Origin: Pseudomonadota bacterium
GTDB lineage: Bacteria; Pseudomonadota; Gammaproteobacteria; Burkholderiales; Burkholderiaceae_B
Assembly: GCA_023389155.1 (NCBI GenBank)
Contig: JAEWEV010000034.1
Location: 153,500-217,499 of the forward strand
Direction: 5' to 3'
Length of the DNA: 64,000 nt
The position numbers and the translations under genes were made by a program. Positions 35,306 through 43,831 of this stretch are shown one piece after another. The notes under the pieces are model-generated. The model had not been told where the DNA came from and did no database searches. It worked only from the letters and a program-made list of their open reading frames with translations. Position 1 is the stretch's first letter. Each line of letters begins with the position of its first letter.

Positions 35306-36669
35306 CAGGTTTTTTTCGGCGCCTGTGGAGTTCCATTTCTTTCCGCCTGACGTTGAACTATGGATTGCTCGCGATTTTGACAACTTCAATATTGATCGCA
35401 TTTATTTATCTTCAATTCATCGGCGCATTACGCACCGAGTACACAAGACAAATAACTGCGAGTGCGCAACGTCTGATCGCCGCCTTTGAAGATGGAGGTC
35501 GTGAAGCACTGATATCGGCGATTGAACTGACGCTGTCAGATCGAATCGACTCTGATCGCGAGATATATCTGCTCCTTGATAAGGAGGGCAAGAAACTGGC
35601 CGGAAATCTTGAAACATCCCTGCCTCCTCACTCGACATATACCGAAGTCGTTGATGCAGAGGTTATTCAGGATGGCATTCCCACCCGAGGTCACTTGAAA
35701 ATACAAACCCTGGCAGGCGGAGAAACATTAGTCGTAGGGCATGATTCAAGTGAAATAGGCGATATCACCTCATTAGTTGGACAGGCAACTGCGGCAGCCA
35801 TTCTTCTGGCTGCACTGCTGGTGATTCTGGGAGCCTACATATTCAGAAAGGAACTAGCGTCCCGCGTTAATCATATTCGTCGTACCACGCAGCAAATAGG
35901 CGCAGGTCAGCTTTCAAAACGTATCCTGGCACCGACAGGTGATGACGAGTTTACGCTACTGAATCACGATATCAACACGATGTTGGATCGAATCGAACTC
36001 CTGATGAAAAGCGCCAGACATATTTCGGATACTATTGCGCATAACCTTCGCACGCCGCTGACTCGCATTATGGGTGCTTTACGCTTGGCGCAACGGCCTG
36101 GCATTACCATGGCTGAAGTACAGGAGATCAATAAGAACGCAATAGAAGGCATTGAGCGCCTCAATGTGTTGCTGGAAAAGCTCTTGCAAATTGCAGATAT
36201 GGAAGCAGGTATACAGCGACGTTCCTTTAAGCCCTGCGAGTTGGATGTCATCATTACCGACGTGATGGAAATGCATGAGGCGTTAGCGGAAGAAAAGGGC
36301 ATTTCTTTATATCGTAACAATCTGGACAACGTCACACTTTATGGTGATGCGAATTTACTTGCCAGTGCACTTGCCAATCTGCTCGATAATGCAGTTAAGT
36401 ATGCTGACAATCAGGTAGTTGTTGATGTGATCAGGCAGGGACGTATCGGCCGTATTGTAATCGCAGACGATGGGCCAGGACTACCGGCCACCGAGTATGA
36501 AAACCTGGGTAAGCATTTTTATCGATTTGACCCCTCCACGGAGGGTCATGGTTTAGGTTTAACAAGCGTAATGAGCATTATCAGATTGCATCGCGGGACG
36601 CTCGAGTTTTCAGACGCTCAACCAGGATTACGGGTGGTCGTGTCGCTGATGCTTGATCCGAAAAGCTAA
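35302..36669 (+). CDS. tctE: Sensor histidine kinase, TctE-like
   Basis: A 455-residue inner-membrane kinase. Membrane segments are at about 17-40 and 160-181, with a periplasmic sensor region between them. A HAMP linker follows, then the H-box SDTIAHNLRTPLTRI with H247, N-box LANLLDNAVKYADN, G1 IADDGPGLP and G2 STEGHGLGLTSV. It is translationally coupled to the response regulator (ATGA overlap). The IAHNLRTPL form of the H-box, with Asn instead of the common Glu after His, is a departure seen in a minority of kinases. It probably senses a carboxylate in the periplasm. Confidence 0.87.
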   Translation: MTGFFRRLWSSISFRLTLNYGLLAILTTSILIAFIYLQFIGALRTEYTRQITASAQRLIAAFEDGGREALISAIELTLSDRIDSDREIYLLLDKEGKKLAGNLETSLPPHSTYTEVVDAEVIQDGIPTRGHLKIQTLAGGETLVVGHDSSEIGDITSLVGQATAAAILLAALLVILGAYIFRKELASRVNHIRRTTQQIGAGQLSKRILAPTGDDEFTLLNHDINTMLDRIELLMKSARHISDTIAHNLRTPLTRIMGALRLAQRPGITMAEVQEINKNAIEGIERLNVLLEKLLQIADMEAGIQRRSFKPCELDVIITDVMEMHEALAEEKGISLYRNNLDNVTLYGDANLLASALANLLDNAVKYADNQVVVDVIRQGRIGRIVIADDGPGLPATEYENLGKHFYRFDPSTEGHGLGLTSVMSIIRLHRGTLEFSDAQPGLRVVVSLMLDPKS

Positions 36670-36864
36670 GTTCATTCAGGTCAATAGAATGGGTTATTTT
36701 CGGATGTGCCTGGTATCATAAGGCCTCCAACTGAGTCGACCGAGCAGTCAGAGGAGTGCGCTCCCTGCGGGCGCTTATCAGCCTCAATAACAAAGCCGGC
36801 GTACTCAGAACTGAGCAAGGGCGAATGGTCACGATCCCAGGATGGATTCTAAATTGCAATCTAA

Positions 36865-36895
36865 AAAGGATGGCCGGCTTGGCCGGCCATCCTTT
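36865..36895. terminator. Strong bidirectional terminator
   Basis: A 14-bp perfect stem, AAAGGATGGCCGGC and GCCGGCCATCCTTT, around a 3-base loop, flanked by A and T runs. It lies between the converging kinase and TctA genes and would stop both. Confidence 0.9.
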
Positions 36896-36932
36896 AATAA
36901 TACCTCTCAGCGGATCAAATTGGCTCAGAAGT

Positions 36933-38432
36933 TTAGGCCATTGTCACGGCCGATCGTTGCCGCAGGCTGCTCCACAGACCCCATGCGAGCAGGATAATTG
37001 TCAATAGCAGCACCCACATGCTGATCGGTCGCTCGATAAATGTCTGCATGCTACCTCGCGAAAGCAGCATAGCGCGGCGAAAGTTTTCTTCCAGCATTGG
37101 ACCCAATACGTACCCCAGTAAGAGTGGAGCAGGCTCAAAGTTGAGTATCCGCAGTATGTAGCCCGCGACGCCGAACACCAAAACTGCGTAGACATCGAAA
37201 ACGTTATTGTTGACAGCATAGGTACCGATGCAGATAAACATGACGATAGCCGGGTAGAGTATGTGATACGGAATTGTTAATACCCGAATCCACAGACCGA
37301 TCATCGGCACGTTCAGAATCACCAGGACGATATTGCCGATCCAGAAGCTCATCACCAGACCCCAGAACATGTCGGGTTGTTCTGTCAGCATTTGTGGTCC
37401 GGGCTGGATGCCGTGGATCATCAGCGCGCCGATAATCAACGCCATCGTCACACTACCGGGGATGCCGAGAGTCATCGTCGGAATGAAGGATGCCTGGTCT
37501 GACGCGTTATTGGCCGACTCCGGGGCCATGATCCCTTCAATTGCACCGCGTCCGAAGCGCTCGGGATTCTTCGAAGTTCGCTTTTCAAGCGCGTAGGCCA
37601 TGAAGGCGGCGACGGTTGGACCCACGCCAGGTAACACACCGAAAAAGGACCCAAGTCCTGATCCACGGGCCATGGGCCCCCAGGAACGCTTCATCTCGTC
37701 ACGAGTTGGCAGCATGGCTTTCATCGATACGTCGATCTTGCGATCGGCTGACTTCACGTGATTGATGCTCGCGATAATTTCCGTAAGGCCAAATAGTCCC
37801 ATAGCAAGAGCAACAATTTGCACGCCATCCTGAAGCTCCGGGAAACCCAGATCGAAGCGCGCCACGCCGGAATTGACGTCTGTGCCAACCAGGCCGAGCA
37901 ATACACCGCCGATGACCATTGTAATACCCTTGAGCGCAGACCCTGACGACACCACGGACGCTGCAACGAGGCCGAGCACCATAATGGCGAAGTACTCTGC
38001 TGGCCCGAACTTGAACGCGAATTCAGCGACAAGGGGAGCGAACAGCATCATCATGATAATGCCGACACTTGCCCCAAAGAAAGAGGCAATCGTCGTCATG
38101 AGAAGGGCAACACCGCCGCGCCCCTGTTTGGCCATCGGAAATCCATCCAGGCATGTCACGGCGTTAGCAGGGGTTCCCGGCAGATTCAACAGGATTGACG
38201 CTGTCGATCCGCCGTAGGTGCTGCCATACCAGATGCCAGCCAGCATGATCAGTGCAGCGGTAGGTTCCAGTACGTAGGTAATTGGAAATAGCAGCGACAT
38301 TGTCGCCAGGGTCCCGACGCCGGGAATTACTCCGATCAGCGTGCCCAGCGATACGCCAATGACGCACCACATAAGATTGTTCCAGGCGAGCGCAGTTGTC
38401 AGACCTAAAACGATGTTATTAAATAGTTCCAT
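36933..38432 (-). CDS. tctA: Tripartite tricarboxylate transporter large permease
   Basis: A 499-residue membrane protein with about 11-12 hydrophobic segments and the TctA signatures GVIPGVGTLATMSLLFPITY, YGGSTASILLNLPGTPA and FFGVLPGVGPTVAAFMAYALEKR. The last two are the repeated glycine-rich loops of the family. It is the solute-translocating subunit used by Bug/TctC receptors. It follows TctB by 12 bp. No receptor gene is in the operon, so any of the orphan receptors in or outside the window could feed it. Confidence 0.95.
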   Translation of the reverse strand: MELFNNIVLGLTTALAWNNLMWCVIGVSLGTLIGVIPGVGTLATMSLLFPITYVLEPTAALIMLAGIWYGSTYGGSTASILLNLPGTPANAVTCLDGFPMAKQGRGGVALLMTTIASFFGASVGIIMMMLFAPLVAEFAFKFGPAEYFAIMVLGLVAASVVSSGSALKGITMVIGGVLLGLVGTDVNSGVARFDLGFPELQDGVQIVALAMGLFGLTEIIASINHVKSADRKIDVSMKAMLPTRDEMKRSWGPMARGSGLGSFFGVLPGVGPTVAAFMAYALEKRTSKNPERFGRGAIEGIMAPESANNASDQASFIPTMTLGIPGSVTMALIIGALMIHGIQPGPQMLTEQPDMFWGLVMSFWIGNIVLVILNVPMIGLWIRVLTIPYHILYPAIVMFICIGTYAVNNNVFDVYAVLVFGVAGYILRILNFEPAPLLLGYVLGPMLEENFRRAMLLSRGSMQTFIERPISMWVLLLTIILLAWGLWSSLRQRSAVTMA

Positions 38433-38444
38433 CTTTATCTGCTC

Positions 38445-38894
38445 CTACCAGGGCCAGGCGAAGGTCGGAAGAATAACGCCCAGGCCAACTTTGAATATCA
38501 GCGTCGCTCCGACAGAGAGCCCCGCGGCAAGGATCAATGAACCTTTCCATGACAGTTTGCTGTCCGACATACCGGCAAGCAGACTCTGCGCGATGATGGC
38601 AGGCACCAAGCCGAAGGTCAGAACCAGTAGTGCAAACGCGAGTACCGAAAGGCTGATCCAGAACAGCGGCTTGACTTCGAGAATTGGCATTGGCCCTGCG
38701 CGCCAGAGCGCAGGCACCAGTATCATGATCCCACATAGCATTAACAGGCCGCCGACCAGGGCGGGAAAATAGCCTGGCCCCATCCTTGCGGCCGTGCCAA
38801 CGGTGAATGCAGTCAATGAGTGGAACATCGCCGCCGCTCCGGCAAATGTAATCAGACCGCCACCGATTAAGTCTCGGTAGTCGACTCTACGCAT
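38445..38894 (-). CDS. tctB: Tripartite tricarboxylate transporter small permease
   Basis: A 149-residue protein with four predicted membrane helices. The N-terminus RRVDYRDLIGGGLITFAGAAAMFHSLTAFTVGTAARMGPGYFPALVGGLL contains the typical RMGPGYFP motif of TctB. AAGGAGACAACTAT precedes the ATG. It is first in the pair; the position where tctC normally stands is occupied by about 200 bp of non-coding DNA. Confidence 0.93.
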   Translation of the reverse strand: MRRVDYRDLIGGGLITFAGAAAMFHSLTAFTVGTAARMGPGYFPALVGGLLMLCGIMILVPALWRAGPMPILEVKPLFWISLSVLAFALLVLTFGLVPAIIAQSLLAGMSDSKLSWKGSLILAAGLSVGATLIFKVGLGVILPTFAWPW

Positions 38895-39093
38895 ATAGTT
38901 GTCTCCTTCAGTATTGTCGAATGCAGCTTCGATTCAACGTACGAAGCCAAGACCGTGAATGTTCTTATAGTCGGCCCTTATGCGTCAAGTTACGTTTTTC
39001 TGACTATTTGGTCATGTGCCGGATGGCTTATTACGCCCACATCAACAGTCAATATGAGCAATTCAAACAACATCTTTAACGGCTTTGAGGTAT

Positions 39094-39729
39094 CTACACT
39101 AAGCAAGCACGCAGCGCTTCCAAATCACCAGATGTGATTATCTCCAAATGGCGTGTTATTTTCTCTATTGGCCAATTCCACCAGGCAATGCTTTCCAATA
39201 TTTCAATTGTCTCGGAAGGGTATCTCTGTTTGATCGGTTCGGCGGGATTGCCGCCAACAATGGTGTAGGCGGGTACATCGCCGACGACAACGGATCCAGC
39301 GGCCACAATGGCGCCGTTACCGATTTTGACGCCTGGCATGAGTAAAGCGTTATAGCCAATCCAGACGTCATTTCCGATAACGGTGTCGCCTTTGTAGGGA
39401 AGCGCTTCGGGCGCTGGCATGACTTTTTCCCATCCGTTGCCAAAGATTTGAAATGGAAACGTGGAAAACCCTGACATCTTGTGGTTCGCTCCGTTCATGA
39501 TGAACTTCGTTCCACGAGCAATTGCGCAGAATTTACCGATGATCAGCTTGTCGCCGATAAATGGATAGTGGTATAGCACATTGCGCTCGAAATTTTCCGA
39601 ATCTACCGGATCATCGTAATAGGTATAGTCGCCGACAATAATATTTGGATTCTTTACCGTGTTTTTTATGAAGCACACTTGGGGAAATCCAACCATGGGA
39701 TGCTTATTTGCTGGGTCCGGTCCTTCCAT
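39094..39729 (-). CDS. Vat-like streptogramin A / xenobiotic O-acetyltransferase
   Basis: A 211-residue left-handed beta-helix acetyltransferase. VGDYTYYDD, NVLYHYPFIGDKLIIGKFCAI, FIMNGANHKMSG (H83 as catalytic base), FGNGWEKVMP and KGDTVIGNDVWIGYNALLMPGVKIGNGAIVAAGSVV follow the Vat pattern closely. FGNGWEK and NGANH fit Vat proteins better than CatB chloramphenicol acetyltransferases. It would transfer acetyl from acetyl-CoA to a hydroxyl of a drug or natural product. GAGG precedes the ATG. It is a lone gene between TctB and the MBL gene, with hundreds of bases of non-coding DNA around it. Actual resistance is untested. Confidence 0.88.
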   Translation of the reverse strand: MEGPDPANKHPMVGFPQVCFIKNTVKNPNIIVGDYTYYDDPVDSENFERNVLYHYPFIGDKLIIGKFCAIARGTKFIMNGANHKMSGFSTFPFQIFGNGWEKVMPAPEALPYKGDTVIGNDVWIGYNALLMPGVKIGNGAIVAAGSVVVGDVPAYTIVGGNPAEPIKQRYPSETIEILESIAWWNWPIEKITRHLEIITSGDLEALRACLV

Positions 39730-39917
39730 AAGATACCTCGCTCATTTAGTAAATTTAAATCCCGACCCTCTCGTCTGGAGGTTGTCCAGCATGAGATGAC
39801 CGGGCGCTAAATGGCATGATGCGCTGCAAGTCAGAGGCAGCCTGTCCGCCGCGTGGGTTCGAAGAGTTACCCTATGAGCCTTTGCTTTTTCATTAAACAA
39901 AGCAAAAAATATAGTCC

Positions 39918-40928
39918 TCAATGAGTTTCACTGCGATCCAATACTCTAACATCTTCAGCTATTTCGAATTGCATCAAATCATGGCCAACAGCTAACGGCC
40001 CGCTATACATCTTTCTTGTTCTGGCAACAACTTCCTCGGTAGAAACATCAAGCGGCCCTTGCTCTTTTAAAACTATGATATGGGTGAAAACAGCGAGCTT
40101 GGGTTTTGCGATAGAGAAAATACGTCCTGCATCTTCTGGTGAAGAATGATGAGCGGCGATTTCCTTGAATCTTGGATATGCTTTTAATAACTTTGGGTCA
40201 ATAATCGCCACTTCATGGATAAGCAAATCCGCATTGCGCGCTGTCTCGGCAATTCGCTCGTCATAGGTTGTGTCGCTGGAAATGACAACTTTCTTTCCCT
40301 TGTATTCAACCACATAGCCAAAGTTTGGCTTGATCAGGTCGCCGTGATGTGTTTCAAATGCTGAAACTTTGACACCGTCTTTCTGATAGACAAGACCGGC
40401 ACCAATGTCATGCGCTTCGAATTCAATTCCCTTGGGCGGGAGTTTTTCGTCAGCCAATCGAATGCGTATATCCTCGGAGAATGCTTTGGTGAGGTCGTCG
40501 GTCATCGCAATGGTGCCCCGAGGACCGTAAATCACCATTGGATTGGTTCGAGACGCAAATCCTGTTGGCAACCAGCCGGTCAGCCACAGATCAGGCAATC
40601 CGACAAGATGGTCTGAATGCATGTGAGTAATAAAACTCGCCGTTATATCGCGAAAAGGGATGTCCAATTGCGCTAGTCTGATCGTTACCCCACGTCCTAA
40701 GTCAAATAACAGTTTCTGCTTTTCGACTTCTATTAGAATGGACTGACTGAAACGCTCATTGCTGGGCACGGGGCTACCGGTACCCAGCAACGTTACTTTC
40801 ATTTCCCCTGAGCCCGTAGTTTCAGCTGTCGCGGCAGAGAATATTGATAAAAAAATAAGACAAAAACTTGCGATTTTAATCGTTTGACATATGCACTTTA
40901 TATATCGTGAAGTGTGAGTTCTTAACAT
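39918..40928 (-). CDS. Exported metallo-beta-lactamase-fold hydrolase (RNase Z / AtsA-like)
   Basis: A 336-residue MBL protein. The metal motif is THMHSDHLVGLPDLW (H102, H104, D106, H107); later ligands are in SAFETHHGD, SSDTTYDE and FTHIIVL. KVTLLGTGSPVPSNERFSQSILI is the RNase Z/ElaC-type start, but an N-terminal hydrophobic signal (IKIASFCLIFLSIFSAATA, about 18-36) makes export likely, so tRNA processing is improbable. Exported relatives include AtsA-type arylsulfatases. It lies 42 bp downstream of the amidohydrolase gene and may be the last gene of the meta-cleavage operon. Confidence 0.82.
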   Translation of the reverse strand: MLRTHTSRYIKCICQTIKIASFCLIFLSIFSAATAETTGSGEMKVTLLGTGSPVPSNERFSQSILIEVEKQKLLFDLGRGVTIRLAQLDIPFRDITASFITHMHSDHLVGLPDLWLTGWLPTGFASRTNPMVIYGPRGTIAMTDDLTKAFSEDIRIRLADEKLPPKGIEFEAHDIGAGLVYQKDGVKVSAFETHHGDLIKPNFGYVVEYKGKKVVISSDTTYDERIAETARNADLLIHEVAIIDPKLLKAYPRFKEIAAHHSSPEDAGRIFSIAKPKLAVFTHIIVLKEQGPLDVSTEEVVARTRKMYSGPLAVGHDLMQFEIAEDVRVLDRSETH

Positions 40929-40970
40929 CAGTATAAGTTCCTAGTCTCGGTTGTTAATTTAGTTTTGTTT

Positions 40971-42155
40971 TTACGAATTCAATCGTGGAAAGAGCTGCAG
41001 TGCGTTGCGGCCCAGAATCTGGACTCGTTGCTCATCTGTCAGTAATTCTGTTTCGTCGATTTTCTTGGAAAGCATCTCTACCACTGGGTCTGGCGTGAAA
41101 GGCCAATCGCTTCCGTACATAATGTTTCGTTCATCTGCGATCTGAAGCAGGGCACCCAGTTGCCGCGGAATCGGGAAGCCCGCGAGGTCGTAGTACAACC
41201 CTTTGAGCAGGCTGAATACCTTGTCGGTGTTCAATGGGCCATCTAGTCCCAAGGCCGGGGAGAGCCCTGTAATCCGGTCGACCAGTATCGGGATCATTGC
41301 GCCGGCGTGTGGAATTATCAGACGAATATCACGATATTTTTCCAATGTTCCTTTCAGAATCATATTGGTCACTGCGCGACTTGTTTCAAACATAAACTCC
41401 ATCATCGGGCGCGGATAACCCAGACTGGTTTCCTGGCAGCAAGGGCAATCGGGTGAGGTGGGATGAAGAAAAAGGACCGCTTTGCGGCGGTTAAGCTCTT
41501 CCATAATGGGATCCAGTTGCGGATCTCCAGGATAAATACCGTGATGATTGCTTTCCATGACGATACCATCAGCTTTCAGGACATCAAGCGAGTACGCTAT
41601 TTCCTTGAGCGCCGCGTTTACATTTGGCAGCGGCAATGATGCAAAGAGCCCAAACCTTTGCGGATGCGTCTGTACGGCCTGCGCGCCAACTTCATTTACT
41701 GCGCGAGCCAGCTTGATGGCTGCTGCATCGTCTCCAAAATGCACACCCGGTGAAGACACGGAAAGGATAGAGGTGCTGATTCCGAATTTGTCCATGGCGG
41801 TCAGGGCGCCGTCAATACTCCATTCAGGCAATCCGGGCATGCCGTCCGGTCTTTGATGCCCAGCTGCGATCGCTTCCTGTCGGTAGCGCTCAGGCAAATA
41901 GTGCGAATGAACGTCAATGCGTCTTAAATGATTTGGACCAGATTCAGTTGCCGGATAGTTTTGGGAATTGGGTTCCGATTGGGTTTGTGCTCTGGCGCTC
42001 TGGTGAAGTCCAATTCCAGCGGCAAAAACTGCTGGTACGCTGCTGATGAGACGCCTGCGTTGACTATCAATTCGGTTACTCGTAAATAAACCTTCGCAAT
42101 TGCCGCAAGTGCAGTTCAAGCGATGGTTCGGGGTCAGTGTTGGTTTTGCTGTCAT
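40971..42155 (-). CDS. Amidohydrolase/decarboxylase family protein with Tat-like leader and Cys-rich N-terminus
   Basis: A 394-residue PF04909 protein of the ACMSD / gamma-resorcylate decarboxylase type: DVHSHYLP (H83, H85), ESNHHGIYPGD, FLHPTSPDCPCC near 225, IIPHAGAMIP and MYGSDWPFTPDP. Before the catalytic domain there is a twin-arginine stretch SQRRRLISSVPAVFAAGIG (32-50), and before that NCTCGNCEGLF with C15, C17 and C20, which looks like a metal knuckle. This double leader is odd for a cytoplasmic pathway enzyme. It is 29 bp after the MhpA-like gene in the operon. It may hydrolyse or decarboxylate a ring-cleavage product. Confidence 0.8.
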   Translation of the reverse strand: MTAKPTLTPNHRLNCTCGNCEGLFTSNRIDSQRRRLISSVPAVFAAGIGLHQSARAQTQSEPNSQNYPATESGPNHLRRIDVHSHYLPERYRQEAIAAGHQRPDGMPGLPEWSIDGALTAMDKFGISTSILSVSSPGVHFGDDAAAIKLARAVNEVGAQAVQTHPQRFGLFASLPLPNVNAALKEIAYSLDVLKADGIVMESNHHGIYPGDPQLDPIMEELNRRKAVLFLHPTSPDCPCCQETSLGYPRPMMEFMFETSRAVTNMILKGTLEKYRDIRLIIPHAGAMIPILVDRITGLSPALGLDGPLNTDKVFSLLKGLYYDLAGFPIPRQLGALLQIADERNIMYGSDWPFTPDPVVEMLSKKIDETELLTDEQRVQILGRNALQLFPRLNS

Positions 42156-42184
42156 AATGTCTCCGAAAATATTGGTTTTGTTTT

Positions 42185-43831
42185 TTAATAATGAACAATG
42201 TCTGGGTTGCTGCTACTGAATGACACGCGCTCAGCACGGCCGATTTTGATCCCATTCCCAATCAGCGCGTTCATAAAGCGATTCAGCAACTTGTCGATCC
42301 CATCCATTGATGAGCATGAACCATAGATATAAAAATCAGGCCTGACGAGCATCGCCACAATCGAATTGGCGCGCATGAAATCTAGAAACTTCTCATCGCG
42401 CTCCGCCAACTGTGTTTGCTCCAGCACTTGGCCTTTGTCGGAAACCAACTGCCAGACAGAGGTATATGTCTGTTCGAGCAGCTTTCTCTGGGGTGGGTTC
42501 AATGCTGTTGCTTTTTCGGTGAGAATCAATTTGAATCCGGCTGGACCGATCACATCATCAAGTCGTCCGTTCTTGTGCGAACTACGGACAAGGCTGTGTG
42601 GAGAAAGCAGACCGGCCAGATTATTATCGCGTTCATCCTTTTGCTCATCTATTAAACCGGTAACTAAACTCGGGAACGGGGGCGGTGGTGTTGCCGTACC
42701 ATTGAAAAATGCCTCATCGCGTCGCGCGGCTTCGGCGTCATCCGGAATACAAATTATTTTCCCCATATACATCGAAAGGTCGATAACATCGCTCACGTGC
42801 GGCCTGCGCTCCGCCATGTAAGAGTCCAAGAGTCTCTCTTCAGCTTTACCAGACAGGATTAGATCCAGCTTCCAACCGAGATTCCAGGCATCGCGTAAGC
42901 CGGCGCACATACCCTGTCCCATGAATGGTGGCATCACGTGTGCGGCGTCACCTGCGATAAGAAGACGGCCTGCCCGCCAGGTGTCTGCGATGAGAGAACG
43001 GAATGTGTACAATTTGTGCCGAACCATAGTGGCATGTTCAGGTTTGACCCATGGTTCAAGCAATTGCCACGCCTGACGTTCATTTTCAAGCGTTTCACGA
43101 TCTTCTCCGGGTAGCCGCATGAACTCCCAGCGCCTAAAATAGCGGCCATTTTTCACACCTGCAGGAACGATTGTGGTCGGCCTTTGCGGATTACAGTATT
43201 GGGCTGCGGCGGGTATATCGAGTTTGACGCCATCGTTGGGCAGTACATCGACGACCAGCCAGTCGGCTTCAAATCCTTTATCTTCCCATCCCGATCCAAT
43301 GGCTTCTCGAACAATACTATTGGCGCCGTCTGCCCCGATAACATAGCGTGCTTTGACAGTTCTTTCTTGCTTATTTTCCTGGTCCACCAAAAGGATATAA
43401 GCGTAGTGGTTGTCCTGGGAAATTTTTATCGCTTCGCAGCCAAGATTCAATGTAATATTCTGTTGAACGCGAATCGCCTCGTCCAGCGTTGCTTCAAGTG
43501 TGGGCTGGTGTACAAAATTGACTTCGCTTCCGCCGGACACTGACTCGGCAGACCAATCAATAGAGATCAGTTCGCGCCATTGGGCATTCATCCAGCGATA
43601 GATTTCTCCCGGGTGACTGATTGATGGTAGCGCGTCGCGCAAACCAATAGCGCATAGCATGCGATACATTTCGTGGTCGATGCAGACCGCTCGCGGTAAG
43701 GGATATCGTGTCTGCCAGCGTTCACATATTTGCACACGATACCCTTGTCGTGCCAGAATCAATCCAAGTACAGCCCCGACGGGCCCGTATCCTACAATTG
43801 CAATATCGGTATCTGTATATTCATTTTTCAC
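42185..43831 (-). CDS. MhpA-like aromatic ring hydroxylase (FAD)
   Basis: A 548-residue flavin monooxygenase similar to 3-(3-hydroxyphenyl)propionate hydroxylase. It has the FAD motif IVGYGPVGAVLGLILARQG (14-19), the DG motif VIGADGANSIVREAIG, GDAAHVMPPFMGQGMCAGLRDAWNLGWKL, and the thioredoxin-like C-terminal domain of the family. It would hydroxylate a phenolic acid to a catechol. The start overlaps the stop of the dioxygenase gene by four bases, so hydroxylation and ring cleavage are coupled. Confidence 0.88.
   Translation of the reverse strand: MKNEYTDTDIAIVGYGPVGAVLGLILARQGYRVQICERWQTRYPLPRAVCIDHEMYRMLCAIGLRDALPSISHPGEIYRWMNAQWRELISIDWSAESVSGGSEVNFVHQPTLEATLDEAIRVQQNITLNLGCEAIKISQDNHYAYILLVDQENKQERTVKARYVIGADGANSIVREAIGSGWEDKGFEADWLVVDVLPNDGVKLDIPAAAQYCNPQRPTTIVPAGVKNGRYFRRWEFMRLPGEDRETLENERQAWQLLEPWVKPEHATMVRHKLYTFRSLIADTWRAGRLLIAGDAAHVMPPFMGQGMCAGLRDAWNLGWKLDLILSGKAEERLLDSYMAERRPHVSDVIDLSMYMGKIICIPDDAEAARRDEAFFNGTATPPPPFPSLVTGLIDEQKDERDNNLAGLLSPHSLVRSSHKNGRLDDVIGPAGFKLILTEKATALNPPQRKLLEQTYTSVWQLVSDKGQVLEQTQLAERDEKFLDFMRANSIVAMLVRPDFYIYGSCSSMDGIDKLLNRFMNALIGNGIKIGRAERVSFSSSNPDIVHY

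Noticed and set aside
39094..39729. CatB-type chloramphenicol acetyltransferase
   Set aside because: The FGNGWEK and NGANH segments and the N-terminal part fit Vat proteins better than CatB.
39918..40928. Housekeeping RNase Z
   Set aside because: A hydrophobic signal segment precedes the core, so cytoplasmic tRNA processing is unlikely.
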